This document shows positions 46,405-58,379 of a stretch of DNA of 64,000 bases, one piece after another (the stretch's first letter is position 1; each line of letters starts with the position of its first letter). A program made the position numbers and the translations under genes. Below the pieces are notes generated by a model. The model worked only from the letters and a program-made list of their open reading frames with translations. It was not told where the DNA came from and made no database searches. The stretch lies in assembly GCA_010015655.1 (NCBI GenBank), contig ML976812.1:1-64000 (forward strand). Reading direction: 5' to 3'. Source of the DNA: Bimuria novae-zelandiae CBS 107.79 (taxonomy: Eukaryota > Ascomycota > Dothideomycetes > Pleosporales > Didymosphaeriaceae).

Positions 46405-49400
46405 TTATACTAAGATTTCTTTACTTAGCTAGAGATAGTAATAAAATATTAAGTTAAACTACTTAATCTGCCTACGCGCACGACTTAATAATAACTACTT
46501 TAAAGAATTTACTACACAACTACGCTAAGCTATTAGTTTATTATAAAGTATAATTACCTATAATAAGAGGTTCTAATACTACTAAGTAACGTACCGCTTG
46601 AAGGAAGTTAAAGGACGTAGTTTAAAAATAGCACGCTATAGCTAGCTAAGAGAGCTAATTAGCCTGCCGCCCTTTACTTAACAAACGTGCTATATAGATA
46701 ACCTACTACTTACGTAAAGAGGGCTATAAGAGCCCTAGCCTCTGTAAGAGAGAAACCTATCCCTACTAACTATCCTAAGCACTACCTGCTCGCCTTCTTC
46801 TTGCTAGAGAACTAATAACTAGCTACTCTACTCGTAGTATTAATAAAATAGTACTAAAACACCTATTTATAGCATTAGTCCTAAAAAAGGAGATGCTAGG
46901 CAGCGCGTACAACCTATTTAAGCCCTTTATCTACTAAGAACACGAAATCCAGAGCTATAGCTCTATTACTAAGGAAAACTATAATTAAGACACTTCCCTA
47001 AAACTTGCTTATATCTAGCAAGGTATTAATAAGGACCTCTTATAACCTCCCTAGCTACCTACGTTTGCTGGCAATAACCTAATTACTACGACGCTAGAGG
47101 CCGTAATTAAGCATTTTAGGTAGGAACTAGCAAAGATTACTATAGAGCTAGTTAGCTAGCTACTTCTTCGTAGTGTGGAGCGACAATAACTATATATATA
47201 CCACCAGATCGCTGCTAATACCTTAGCTAAAGGTAAAGGGCTACATAGAGCCCTCGTTTAAGCGTAGCAAAAGATAGACAGGTTAGAAGCCTAACTTGCT
47301 AAATAGGCTATAGCAGGCTTTACCCTTAATACACTAGTAACTTAATTTTATATAACTAAATTCTAAATTTTTCCTTAGACCCTAAGCTAGAGCGTCCCCT
47401 TTGCTAACAACCCGCCAAGCTCTAAGTCTAATAAGCCTAATAACTTATATTTTTCGCGCTTATTACTATTTAAGCCTATTACTTATTTATATACACGCTC
47501 TTTAGGCGCAAGCTAGCGCTTAGTTAAGTTCCTAGACCCTTCGCTACTCTCAGACGGCAAGACAACTACGACCTTTAAGCACTAAAGGGCCTATATAGAG
47601 AATAAACTTCGGTCCAACCGCGATTGGTTTATAGGAGAGACTTTAGAGGATACCTAAGAGTGTATCGTAGCATATATAACTACACGCATAGAGGATCCCG
47701 CCCGTAACTAACTTATAACTTTAATTAGAGCTCTATAAGACGGTGGCGAACGCATTAACAGCGAATTTATAATAAATATAATAGAGTAAGCTTTTAGCGA
47801 CCTATATAAGAAGAAGAAGACCTATTAGGCATTTATCTAACTACGCCTTTACTCTATAGCTAAGTTTACTAGCTTCTAAGTAGACTTCTTTCGCCTTACG
47901 ACGCAGCGCAAGCTACCTACTAATTAATAAGTTAAAAAGTTCTATAAGAAGCTTATAGATTAACTCCGCATAAATATAAGCCGTAATATTTATTACTTTA
48001 AGGATAATTACTCTAAGTTTGTTAACATCGCCCGCGACCTCGCACGAGAGGTAGTAATTATAGACTCCTAGGTTACGGCGCGCGCCGAACGAGAATCTCA
48101 AAAGAAGGCTACTCCTACCTTAGCCACTAGGTTTTATAAATACGCTTTAATACCAGCGTAGCCCCTTACTTATATATAGCTAACGCGCGCCGCTACTATA
48201 GCTCTAGGCAGCTAGCTTACCTGCTACTATTATAAAAAGTTAGGATATATTACTTAAGACTGCTTAAATAGCCCTATTAATTAGAAAGCGTTAGAGGCCA
48301 GCGATTTAGCACTATAAGCTAATAAAGAAGTATACTATAAGGCTAAGGACGGAGGCTTCCTCTCTTCTAATAAGGAATTAGGAAAAGTATTACTCTAGGG
48401 GAAGTCTCCTTCCTAGAGAATCCTATAAGAGCTACTAACATACGAGACCTCTTATTTAGCGAAAGTACTTTCACTCTGCCCTGCCGCATCTTAACAAACG
48501 GGCTAGTAATTAAGTTAAAGGCTCTTATTAACACAGGCGCAGGTAACTACGTCTTAGTCTACTTTAAATACCTTTACATAATTAAGAAGGGACTTAAGGC
48601 ATTTATTAAAAGCATAAAAGCTATTCCCCTAGCTAGATATAATAGTTAACTAAACGGGTAGGTAAATAAGCACTTCCAGGCAAACCTAGTGCTAGATAGC
48701 TACTACTTTACTACTTACTTTATACCCTGCGACACTAGCCACTACGACCTTATAGTTAGCCGCAAGCTTCTTAAGGAATCTAACGTTTAGATTAACTATA
48801 GGTAGTAGATACTTAAGTGGTTAGACATAATATAAATTAACTATAAACGAGACATTATTATCCTAACGCGGGGCATAGCTATAGGAATTAATCCTAAGTA
48901 TTAGGTAGATACTAACTAACGTGACAAGCTTATAGACGTGGCTATTATACGGCATATCTACTGCTTATTGCAGTAATCCCCTTAGCGTTGTACCTACCAG
49001 AAGAACCTAGCGAAGATAGAGGAGCAGCTCCGCTACCAAGCGCTACTATTATAAGAGTAGTAGCTAACTCGCCCTAAACCTGTCTCCCGCGAGGACCTCG
49101 CTAAGGCAGGCCTTAAGATTAATATTATAAAAGCTACGGCATTTATAATTAATACGCGTTAGAAAGAGATAGTTATTAGCTATATTAGTGTTTATAAAGT
49201 AGAGAAGCTAATCCAAGACCGTAAGGAGGAGCTAGGCTAGATAGACCTGCTAGACCTAGACAAAGAACTCCGCCAGCTTCTTATAGAGAAGTTACTATTC
49301 CTAGGCTATATAGGCGCTACCCTAGCTTACTTCTTAAAGAAGGACTCTAACGTACTACCTCTACACCGCGATGGCGTTAATTACAACATTAAGCTGACTA

Positions 49401-52400
49401 CGGATAACATACTAATATTAAGCCTACTATATAGCATGTCTCTAGAGTAGTTATAGCTTGTTAAGGATTACCTAAATAACCACCTCTAACGCAGCGTTAT
49501 TACTTACAGCAACGCGCCCTACGCCTTACTAGTACTATTTACTAAGAAGCCTAGAGGGGGGTAGCGATTTTGTGTTAACTATCGCAAGCTTAACGCTATT
49601 ATAAAGAAAGATGTCTATTCTATCCTACTTATCTAAGAGACCTTTGCGAGGCTCGCCCGTGCTAAGATATTTACTAAGCTAAACGTACGGTAGGCCTTTT
49701 ATCGCATTCGACTAGACAAGGAAGCAAAAGACCTAACCACGTTTTATATACGCTATAGTAACTACAAGTATTATATGCTCTTATTTAGTCTCTATAATAG
49801 ATCTGCTACCTTTTAGTAATATATTAACAGGGTACTATATAGCCTACTTAACGACTTTTGCATAGCATATCTAAACGATATCCTTATCTACTTAGAGGAT
49901 CCACTGCACTATAAGGAGCATATTACGCACGTGCTTAAATAACTCCGCGACGCTGGTTTGTAAATAGACATTAAAAAGAGCAAGTTTATAGTAACTAGGA
50001 CAAAGTTCCTTAGCCTTATTATTAGCACTTAAGGCATTTAGAAGGACCTAGAGAAGATCGCTGCTGTGCAGGACTAGCCTATACCTATATTAGTTAAAAG
50101 CATATAGTTATTTTTAGGCTTTTATAACTTCTACCAAACCTTCCTTAAGGACTATAGACGCATTATTAGACCGCTTATAAAGCTCCTTAAGAAGGGCGCC
50201 TAGCATACCTTTAAAGAGCAAGAGCTTGCAGCTTTTTAGCAAGTTAAAAACCTTATACTATTAGACAACGTACTTGCTTACTACTCTCCCTATCGCGTCA
50301 CACGTATAGAAACAAACGCGAGCAATAGTGTTATTACTAGCGTACTCTCTTAGCTATAGGACAATAGACTCTGGCGACCTGTAGCCTTCTATTCTAAGAT
50401 AATGAGCGACCCGCAGATAAACTATAATATACACGATAAAGAGATACTAGCCATAATCTATAGCCTTAAAGAATAGAGATTTTAGCTTATTAGTATATAA
50501 ACAACTAAGCCCTTTAGCGCTATTACTAACTATTAAGCGCTAGAGTACTTCTTTACTAAGCGTAAGCTTACTCCTCAATAAATACGCTAAGCTATAATAG
50601 TAGCTAATTTTAACCTAAAGCTTACCTACTAACTAGGTACTACTAACGTGGTGGCTAACACGCTGTCACGTAAGCAGGAGGAACTATAGACTTAGAAGGA
50701 GAAAGATAAGGTAGCTCGCATAAGGGTCTTCTTATAAGCTAAGTAGCTAGATATTAACATAGTATAAGAAGCTACAACCTAACTTACTAACCTAGCTACT
50801 TAAGGATTACAGGGCTAGGAGCTTAAGATTACTATAATAAATACCTTTTTAGCCTCTCCCTTTACAGAGGATCCTTATGCCCTTGTTAATTAGGTAATTA
50901 AGGTAAACTAGAATTATAATAGCCTATAAAAGCTACGGGAAAAAGCTCTATCTAATAACTAAGGACTATAGAAGCTAAATAATTAAGATCTACTTTTGTA
51001 TAAAGATTAGCTAGTTATCCTAGTAGTTAACTTCCTACGCACCTACTTAATCCAAGCCGCCTATACTACGTAGCTCACTACTCACCTAGGAAAAAGGAAG
51101 ATAGCGAAGCTACTTAGAGATTAGTACTACTAGCTAAATCTAGCGAAGGATGTGGACACCTATGTCGCTACCTATAAAGCTTATTAATAGAGTTATACGT
51201 CCTGCGACCGCACCCTAGGACTACTTAAGCTACTACTAATACTAAAGTAAGCATAGTAGGACGTTTTAATAGACTTTAAGTTATTCTTACCTAATAAGAA
51301 AGGGTACGATAACGCCTTTATTATAGTTAACTACCTAAGTAAGCGCTGCTTCTTACTACCTTGCCACAAGACAACCACGGCGGAACAGGCTATAGATATG
51401 TACTATCGCTACATCTGGCGCGTGTACGGCCCACCCAAGTCTATTGTCTCTAATCGAGGCCCGCAGTTCATCTCAGCATTTATAAATAAGCTATACTAAC
51501 TTGTGGGCGTTAAGTAAAAGCTCTTAATAGCTTATTATCCTTAGACTAATAGCAATATAAAAATTATAAACTAGTACCTTAACTAGCGCCTTCGCCTATT
51601 TATTAACTACTACTAAGATAACTAGTCTAACCTACTGCCCTGCATGGACTAGGCTTAGGCTATACTGCCTTATAAGACTATAGGCCTCTCGCCGTACGAG
51701 ATCGTGTTCGGACATTAGCCTACACACTACTAGGACTAGGAAGAGCGGATAAAGACCTCGCCTATAGCTCGTAAGTAGATGTCCTAAGAGGAAGCGCAGA
51801 ACTACGCAAGGTTTAATATAACGCTATAAAATAGGCTATAGAGATAGCTTAGAGAGAGATTATTTATGCCTAGAAGTAATAAGCACGTTAAGCAAACAAG
51901 AAGTAACATAAGCTAGATTTTAAAGTAGGCAATTAAGTCTATATCACGCTAAGAGGCTTTATAACTAACTAGCCTAGTTAGAAGCTTAACTAGCAGATGT
52001 ACGGGCCCTACTTAATTATTACTATAAAAGGACACTCTTACTAAGTTAAGCTTTTGCCGTATATGCACATGCATAATGTCTTCTATACAGACCGCCTATA
52101 GAAAGCCGCTATAGACACACTACTAGGTTAGATAGAGCCAGAAGAGGAGCTAATAGAGGTTAACAGCAACCTAGAATAGCAAGTAGAGGAAATCTTTAAT
52201 AGCTATATCTACTAAAGACATTTATAATATAAAGTCTCCTAGACTGCCTATAATCCTGACCCTACCTAGTACAACGCCCGAGGCTTTGTTAGGGCACTAT
52301 ATAAGGTAAAGGAGTATTATAACGCATACCTAGATAAAGTAGGGCTACTACTATAACTAGATATCTAGCTGCGAGCGTATAAGGCCAGCACCTATCTAGA

Positions 52401-52507
52401 GATAATAGAGGAAGATAATAAAGCTGCGGTTATACTAGTATAAGGCAAGACACGAAGAAAGTGACACGACGGACTTAGAGGACTACGCCTACCTTAGAGG
52501 GGGGTGA

Positions 52508-52776
52508 TATAATAGCCTAGCATGCTAGTAAGACACATGACCTCGCGTGAGAGGCGCGACTGCCTTACGCCTGGGTGTAGCTGCCTTACGCCTGGGCGCA
52601 GCTGCCTACGCACCCAGTGTAGCTATCTCGAATAGATAGATGTTCCGTGCCGAGCGGCAGCGTATAAAAGCGCCGCAGGCCTGTGTACCTATAGTCTCCT
52701 CATCTTAGTGTAGCTGAAATAGAGCCAACCTACCTCATCTACTCTCTTGATGCAGGAGCCTGTGCCCGTCCTCACA
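52508..52776 (+). repeat. Right LTR of the chromovirus, 269 bp
   Basis: Begins TATAATAGCCTAGCATG (TGTGACGG in the left copy) and ends GTCCTCACA. It is 21 bp longer than the left LTR because TGCCTTACGCCTGGG-GCAGC is duplicated near 52560-52605. A purine run (AGAGGGGGGTGA) directly precedes it. Confidence 0.9.
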
Positions 52777-52781
52777 GCTAT

Positions 52782-53990
52782 AGTTAATTATTCTACCATA
52801 ATATACTTAATATTAAATTTATTAAATAGGATATTTTTAGTGCCTCTACCTTTGACTTAGGTGTGTTAATTTCTATATAAATTTATTAATCCTTTATTAA
52901 TATTTCCTAAGGTTCTTTTTTGATTTCTAAGTATTTTCGCTATGCGTGTAAAAATTTTATTTAATAAGATACATGCTTAGCTAACCCTTATACTACAGTA
53001 TCTATTTAACTTTAAATTTATTTTCTTTCTTAGACTAGTAATATAAAGTGGTCTTAACTAGTGTCTTAGGACCTATAAGTTCTAATTAGTTAATATAGAA
53101 TACTAAATGTATCTTTACTTCTAGTAGTAGTTCTAATTAATAGTTAACTAGTAATATCTATTTAGGAATAAAAAATGGTCTACTCTTAATATAATCCAAT
53201 TTTTTATATTTTCTTTAATTTAAAAATTCTTTATAAGTAGATATGCTTCATTCCTCTTCTATATTTAAGTCGCTATTTTTTTTAGTTAGTGTAAGAAATA
53301 CTTTATTATTAAGCTTTCTTAAGGTTTTCTTAAAGTTATTCGTGTGTTTTTTTTTTTTTTAATTTCTACTCTGTTAATCACTTCTTCTGTCCTAATTACT
53401 ATAGGAAATATCTAATTAAAGAGATATAGGTAGTTTTTGTAATTTATATAGAATATTGTATATCTAGTTACTGCTAATACTTTATTATTATACGCTAATT
53501 ATGCTATAAGTGGTAAAGAAATCTAGTTATTCTTCTGGTCGTTGCAGTAGATGCGTAGGTACGTCTTAATTATTTAATTTGTATGTTCTGTCTGTCCGCC
53601 TGTCTGTAGGTGATAAGCTATTAATAGCTTTCGTTTTGTTCTAATAAGTGCCATAAGCGTTATTTAGTAGTTTAAGGTAAAGAGGCTGTCCCTATTGCTA
53701 ATCATTATCTTTAGAATACTATAATGTCGTATAAGTTAGCCTAGTATAAGAAATGCTAGTTTCTTAACTGTAGTTATCTTCTAATAAGGTAGTAATTCCA
53801 CGTATTTATTAAATTAATAAATAATTACTAATATTACGTTGTAGCTTATTCTATTTAATAGAGCTTTTAACCTTGATAGTCTAATTATAAAGTTAATAGT
53901 AATATCTTCTTATAGTGCTACAGGTATCTAGATCACTTGCATCTCTCCGTACTTAAGATATAGCGTGCTTATTTTGTTAGTAATCTTTTT
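52782..53990 (-). mobile_element. Ty3/gypsy integrase fragment, RIP-degraded
   Basis: The minus strand at about 53480-53650 reads LIAYHLQTDGQTEHTN, then AYNNKVLAVTRYTIFYINY, the end of a Tf1/Ty3-type integrase (AYHPQTDGQTERTNQ). No LTR seen. It borders the non-repetitive DNA at about 54.0 kb. Confidence 0.7.
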
Positions 53991-53999
53991 CCCGATGTC

Positions 54000-55382
54000 A
54001 CTGCATCCGGAAATGGAGGCTTCCTAAGCGGGAAATGGACGTTCACTTGGCAGCTCGCCGCTTTTATCTGGCCCGTGCGCCGACCCCATCACATAAAAGT
54101 GCGCCGCCCTCGCCGTCCTACCGTCCTCCCTCCATCGTCTCTTTGCTCCTAACACCCTCTTATCTCCTAACTGGTCGGTCGGAGTCGCCCGTGAGGCATT
54201 TTCCACCCCTTGGCAATAATGCAACCGCGCACTGCCCGGATGGGCTCCAGTATTCGCCCCTCCTTGACGGACCGACGACAATGGCGCTGCGCCGTGTCTG
54301 AGGCAATGCCCATGTCATCTGGATGCTCCGCGAGCAGCTCTACTTTATTTTGACTTTCGGCCGCTCTGCGTCCCTCGCCTTCCCCATGACTGAGCAGTGT
54401 TTATGGCATCTACCCTCTACTCTGGCACCGCCGATGAACGGAATCCAGCGATTTCTTCGGTTCCTCCTTTCAGAAGATGCCGCATACCAGCTCGTAACGG
54501 AGATTATCGACCTGCCACGTCATCAATCACGCGGAACGGCAATAGAACCGCCTCGCACGTCTCGATAGCGTCTGAGCGGGGAGGGCTAGGCCCGTGCAAT
54601 CTCAGCTGGGCCGTCAACAATCTCACGGAACTGCAAGCCTCGGGAAGATGATTGGCCTAGCCTGCCGTTGCTGCAAGGTCGGTTTCACGAGAGAGTCAAA
54701 TGAGGTGCACTCGGCTAGGTTACGACCCGCGGTACAGCTAGGCAGGACAGTACTGGCACGTACTCGCCCAGTCCGCACTCGACACCGATTGGTAGAGCCT
54801 GGGTCCGCTTGACTGCATGCATGACGGCAGGTTGCGTTCCGGCGTCACAGAGTAAGCGGAGGGAACGGCTAGAGCGGCCTCTTGATCAAGCAGGAGCCCG
54901 CTCGGGCGCCAATCTGCCTCCATGATTCGGTTCACCCCCGCCAGGAGCGTGAAGTTGGAGGCCTGGATAGAAAAATGAGCCCAGGTTTGGGTCTCGGAGG
55001 TGCCGACGAGTGGAGAGCCTTTGCTGGGAGCCCCCAGATCAGCGTGCGGGCACCCGGATCAGACGGAAACGTCATCTACAGGCTCGTACGATTGTCAGGC
55101 GGCCTCTGACGAAAAGGAGGTGGATCCATTTCCTACGGCATCTCTTCCTCTGGGAAGCTGGCGCCACCATTCCTTAGTCTCGGGGCGAGTATTGGTGGGA
55201 TATGTGCTCCCGGTTCCGTCCGACGGCGAAGGGGCTTAATGCGAAGGCCACACCATTGCTAGCATTCGGCAGCTGTGCGAGCTCGGACGCGGAGAGCTCC
55301 TCAAGCGTGCTCATGGCCTATTTAAACGTCTGCGTTTCCCGCTTCCCTAGAATCCCTAGGACTTCTGAACACCAACGCCACG
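54000..55382. other. GC-rich non-repetitive stretch, no gene firmly seen
   Basis: Composition returns to normal at about 54000. Frames of 65-90 codons occur on both strands with no recognisable family. It is probably the upstream region of the chromodomain gene plus decayed DNA. Confidence 0.4.
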
Positions 55383-57316
55383 ATGACAACACTTTTCGGT
55401 ACTTTTCCTGTCCAGCAGACGCAAGGCCCCCTCCAATTTATACATTATGATGGTCCTCCAAAGCAGATCCCTCGAAGACTCCCAACGGAGAAGAAAGCCC
55501 CTTCTGGTGACGGCGAGTAAGTACCCCAATTTCGATGATATTCTAGGTACCGAGCCTGATTCGAACAGTGCAAGGGGGTGTGGAGAGGAACTTGCACACG
55601 CGGCGCATGGTGTTGAAATCGTCGGTTTGACGTGCTCAGGTAGGGATCCCTATAGCCGACGTAAGTTGGTATTGATTCTGGGATTCTATGACAGCTAATA
55701 GAGATGTAGCCGACAACGAAGCCGACTATGAGATCAGCGGCAGTGGAAGAGAAAGCAACGATTTTGACAGTCGGTGGAATTGATCTCACCCGATAGCCAA
55801 CTCGCGCATAGACGGTGCATCTGATGATGAAACCAGCGACGATGGCGACCGCACTGATGGAGATGACCGGAGTGGTGTCGCCGAACCCGATGATGCTTGT
55901 CTCCTCCCTCACCGAGAGAGAAGCGTCAACTACGAGCAAATCGGATATGCTGGAGAAATCCCATTCGGGACGCTTAAGAGTCCAAACCAAGATTATACTG
56001 CTGAGCGTAGTAGTCAAGGCAAGTGCCCGCTCGAATCGGTGTACTTGTCTGTGCTGTGTCTAACATTGCACAGACATCACATCCAGCATCGACGATCATC
56101 AGGTGCATCCGATGTCCGACAGCGGTGAGGAGGACGAGTGCCCCCCGCAAGGGGCAGACCTGAGCGCACAAAATACGACGGGCGATCTTGCACCGATGTT
56201 GAATAAAAGCGAAGTTATTGACTTGACAGATCTTGGTAAGCATGGCTCTAGCATAACGCGGAGATGTAACGGAACTAATATGGACGTAACTGGTGTAGGC
56301 GACGAGAGTAGTGATGATGACGAAGATGAAGGGGAGCGCAAATGCCCCTCATCAAGTTCAAGGAGCAGTAGCGTTCTGCAAAATGCTCGCTTTTTCGCAC
56401 GGCCTGCAGCCACTGCAAGCCCGACACTCTCGCCTTCGAGCGGCAATATCCAGGCGGGGGATGCTGTGCCTCATGGCGATCCACTGTTCATGGCGGATAC
56501 CGGCATCTCCTCTAGCAACCTGTCACTCCAAAAGTCTAGCACTCATGCTATCTAGGATTTGATGGTCGAACCACGACAGTCGCAGAGATCTGAGCCAGCG
56601 AGTGATCAACGTAAGCGCCCACGATCTGCAAATGCGTTTGCCGTGCCTAACAGTACCAAGGCGAATATTCACCGCTCAGAGTCGTTCGCAATGGAGGTGA
56701 TAACTACTATCACAACGATGACAATGGTGATGACAGTCATGACCGGAGAATGAGCAGCCCGCGGCTGGTTCAAAAACGGAAACGCGATCACGGTCGCACA
56801 TCGAGCAACAGATCGAAGCAGAGACCTGCAAAGGCCGCGCACGCTCCAAAACGACCTCGATACCTTTCCCACCGTTCTCCGCAATCTACTTCGAAAGTAC
56901 GGCCACACGCGTATGATGAGGTGCAGTGTAGTGAAGACTCTGGCGCTGAGAGTAGCAGCGACAGGGCAAGAAATGATGAGAATAACGGCCGTGTCAACTC
57001 CAAGGAGTTGCAGAGCACAGATCAGTTAGTGCTTAACCGGGGAAGTGCAAGTGATAATACCGAATACGAGGTAGAGCGGATCCTGGCAGTCCGTCTGCGT
57101 CGAGGGAATCTGCAATATCAGGCCTAATGGGTTGGATATGAGGCTGATGCGGAATGGTACAACGCATCTAACTTTAAAAATAGCCTACTTAAGCTCCGTG
57201 AGTTCCACGAGGCTAATCCTGCCGCGCCAGGTCCTCCGAGAAGGCTTGGTCATTGGGAACGGTGTTACGAAGAAGACAGGGATGCAGATGATTTCTCAGA
57301 CAATGACAGGCCTTGA
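55383..57316 (+). pseudogene. Chromodomain protein gene, interrupted by a stop in the chromodomain
   Basis: Chromodomains bind methylated histone tails. The likely first exon is 55383-55516 (MTTLFGTFPVQQTQGPLQFI...GDGE, then GTAAGT). Acidic exon-like pieces follow: DNEADYEISGSGRESNDF (55715-55780), DGASDDETSDDGDRTDGDD (55810-55990) and DITSSIDDHQVHPMSDSGEE (from 56074, after a CTAAC..CACAG intron end). Basic DNA continues (56760-56900). The chromodomain is EYEVERILAVRLRRGNLQYQA-stop-WVGYEADAEWYNASNFK (57062-57180), ending EFHEANPAAPGPPRRL and DDFSDNDRP, stop at 57314-57316. The TAA at 57125-57127 falls where the family has a residue before W-x-G; CAA to TAA would explain it. Internal exons are approximate. 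A read-through or sequencing error is possible. Confidence 0.7.
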
Positions 57317-57836
57317 AGACTGCGCGTGAGGGACGTAGGGGTGTTAGGTTGGACTGAGCAGCAATCTGAGCTTCCTGGTACATCAGAGTGTTGGCACTTT
57401 TAGTCTCTACGCGTATATTTACATTGTATTTGAGTCAAATTTACTTGAGCAGTATAGTGTCGCAAAGCACGACCGTATTAGCAGGACTCGTGATGCTCTT
57501 CGGGGGAGGACAAAATGCGAACGATCATGTCGGCGAAGATAATGTGCGTCACGCTCAGAGACACCGTGACAACGGCCCTCTGTCGCTCCACGCGAATTTC
57601 TCCATCGCCAGCTGTATTGTTATGGTCCAATGGACGCTTGCAGCCTGTCAACATCGTGCACGTCTGGGAAGAGGTGCAGATTCATGTACGACTGACATGC
57701 GGGGTTCGGGTTATCCTGATTGTTGGGTCGAATGAGAAGACCTAACGTTGTTTATTGAACCTCCGTGTCCTAATAAAGGCCACAAGGTCCTCGACATTAG
57801 CAGACCGCAATAATTTGAACATCTCTTTGACGGCAC
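57317..57836. other. Short intergenic stretch, no gene seen
   Basis: Frames at 57388-57735 on the plus strand overlap one another without domain evidence. It holds the upstream region of the next gene. Confidence 0.4.
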
Positions 57837-58327
57837 ATGGCTGCAGAATCTCACCAAGATGTTGGATCTGACGTCACTTCTATCCATGAGGCACCTGAGG
57901 CTAAAGTTGCGACACCCCCTTCTGAGATCGTTAAGCAATACGAATCACAAGGTCAATGGACATTACACCGGCTCGCCTCACCTTACGATTTCTTGTGCTT
58001 CCAGTGCAACAAGCGGAAGAAAGCGGAACCCGTAGCTATATGTAAGGGATAGGTAGGGTAGCAAGTAGGAATGAGTGACTGAGTTGATTGTAACAAGCTG
58101 AACAGAGAAACTGCTTAAGTAGCAGAATCATGATCAGCAACTAGTCTACATCAGGTTGGTGATATCATGTGATATCGTATTCCACTCTAACATGTAACCT
58201 TAAATGATATTCTACTCATGAGGAGCAGAAGGTTAGCCTTTTGCTCCGCGACACTATACGTCATAATTAGTGGGACGATCTTTGCTGTAACGCTTGTTAC
58301 GGTCTGATGCTATCGAAGGCAAAGTGA
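57837..58327 (+). pseudogene. Small CxxC/CxxC zinc-type protein split by a solo LTR
   Basis: The left part, 57837-58040, encodes 68 residues ending FLCFQCNKRKKAEPVAI. A solo LTR and one CTATA copy follow. The right part, 58259-58327, continues in the same phase: RHN-stop-WDDLCCNACYGLMLSKAK then TGA. Joined, the protein carries CFQC and CCNAC pairs (two CxxC), about 90 residues, the layout of a zinc ribbon. The single TAG before WDDL is explained by CAG to TAG. Removal of exactly the LTR plus one 5-bp duplication restores phase, so both breaks are secondary. Function unknown; the family seems common in fungal genomes, from memory. Confidence 0.8.
58041..58253. mobile_element. Solo LTR, 213 bp, CTATA target duplication
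   Basis: Starts TGTAAGGG and ends CCGCGACA (on the minus strand it reads TGTCGCGGAG...TTACA). CTATA lies on each side (58036-58040, 58254-58258). Its last 50 bp match the 62-bp insert at 28107. It shows little AT-shift, so it is a recent arrival or escaped RIP. Orientation unresolved. Confidence 0.88.
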
Positions 58328-58379
58328 GGTTCGTGGTTAAGAACCCCAAACCGCACTAAGACTTGTCAAACTAACATCA

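Larger units (their letters stand above)
46157..52776 (+). mobile_element. Complete Ty3/gypsy chromovirus, RIP-degraded, 6620 bp
   Basis: Two LTRs, a polypurine run before the right LTR, and GCTAT on both sides (46152-46156 and 52777-52781). Plus-strand landmarks: gag zinc knuckle CYYYKKLGYIT-DC at 48222-48263 (Cys to Tyr); protease INTGAGNYVLV near 48525; reverse transcriptase RFCVNYRKLNAI near 49566 and AYLNDILIYL at 49864-49893 (Asp to Asn); integrase VDFKLFLPNKKGYDNAFIIV and GPPKSIVSNRGPQF near 51270-51480; C-terminal chromodomain-like RHL-YKVS-TAYNPDPT near 52210-52270. Gene order PR-RT-RH-IN-chromodomain defines a chromovirus. Nearly every conserved block carries stops, so it is inactive. 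Confidence 0.92.

Noticed and set aside
47913..48101. 62-codon minus-strand frame inside the chromovirus
   Set aside because: Antisense to the gag region; low-complexity and stop-flanked.
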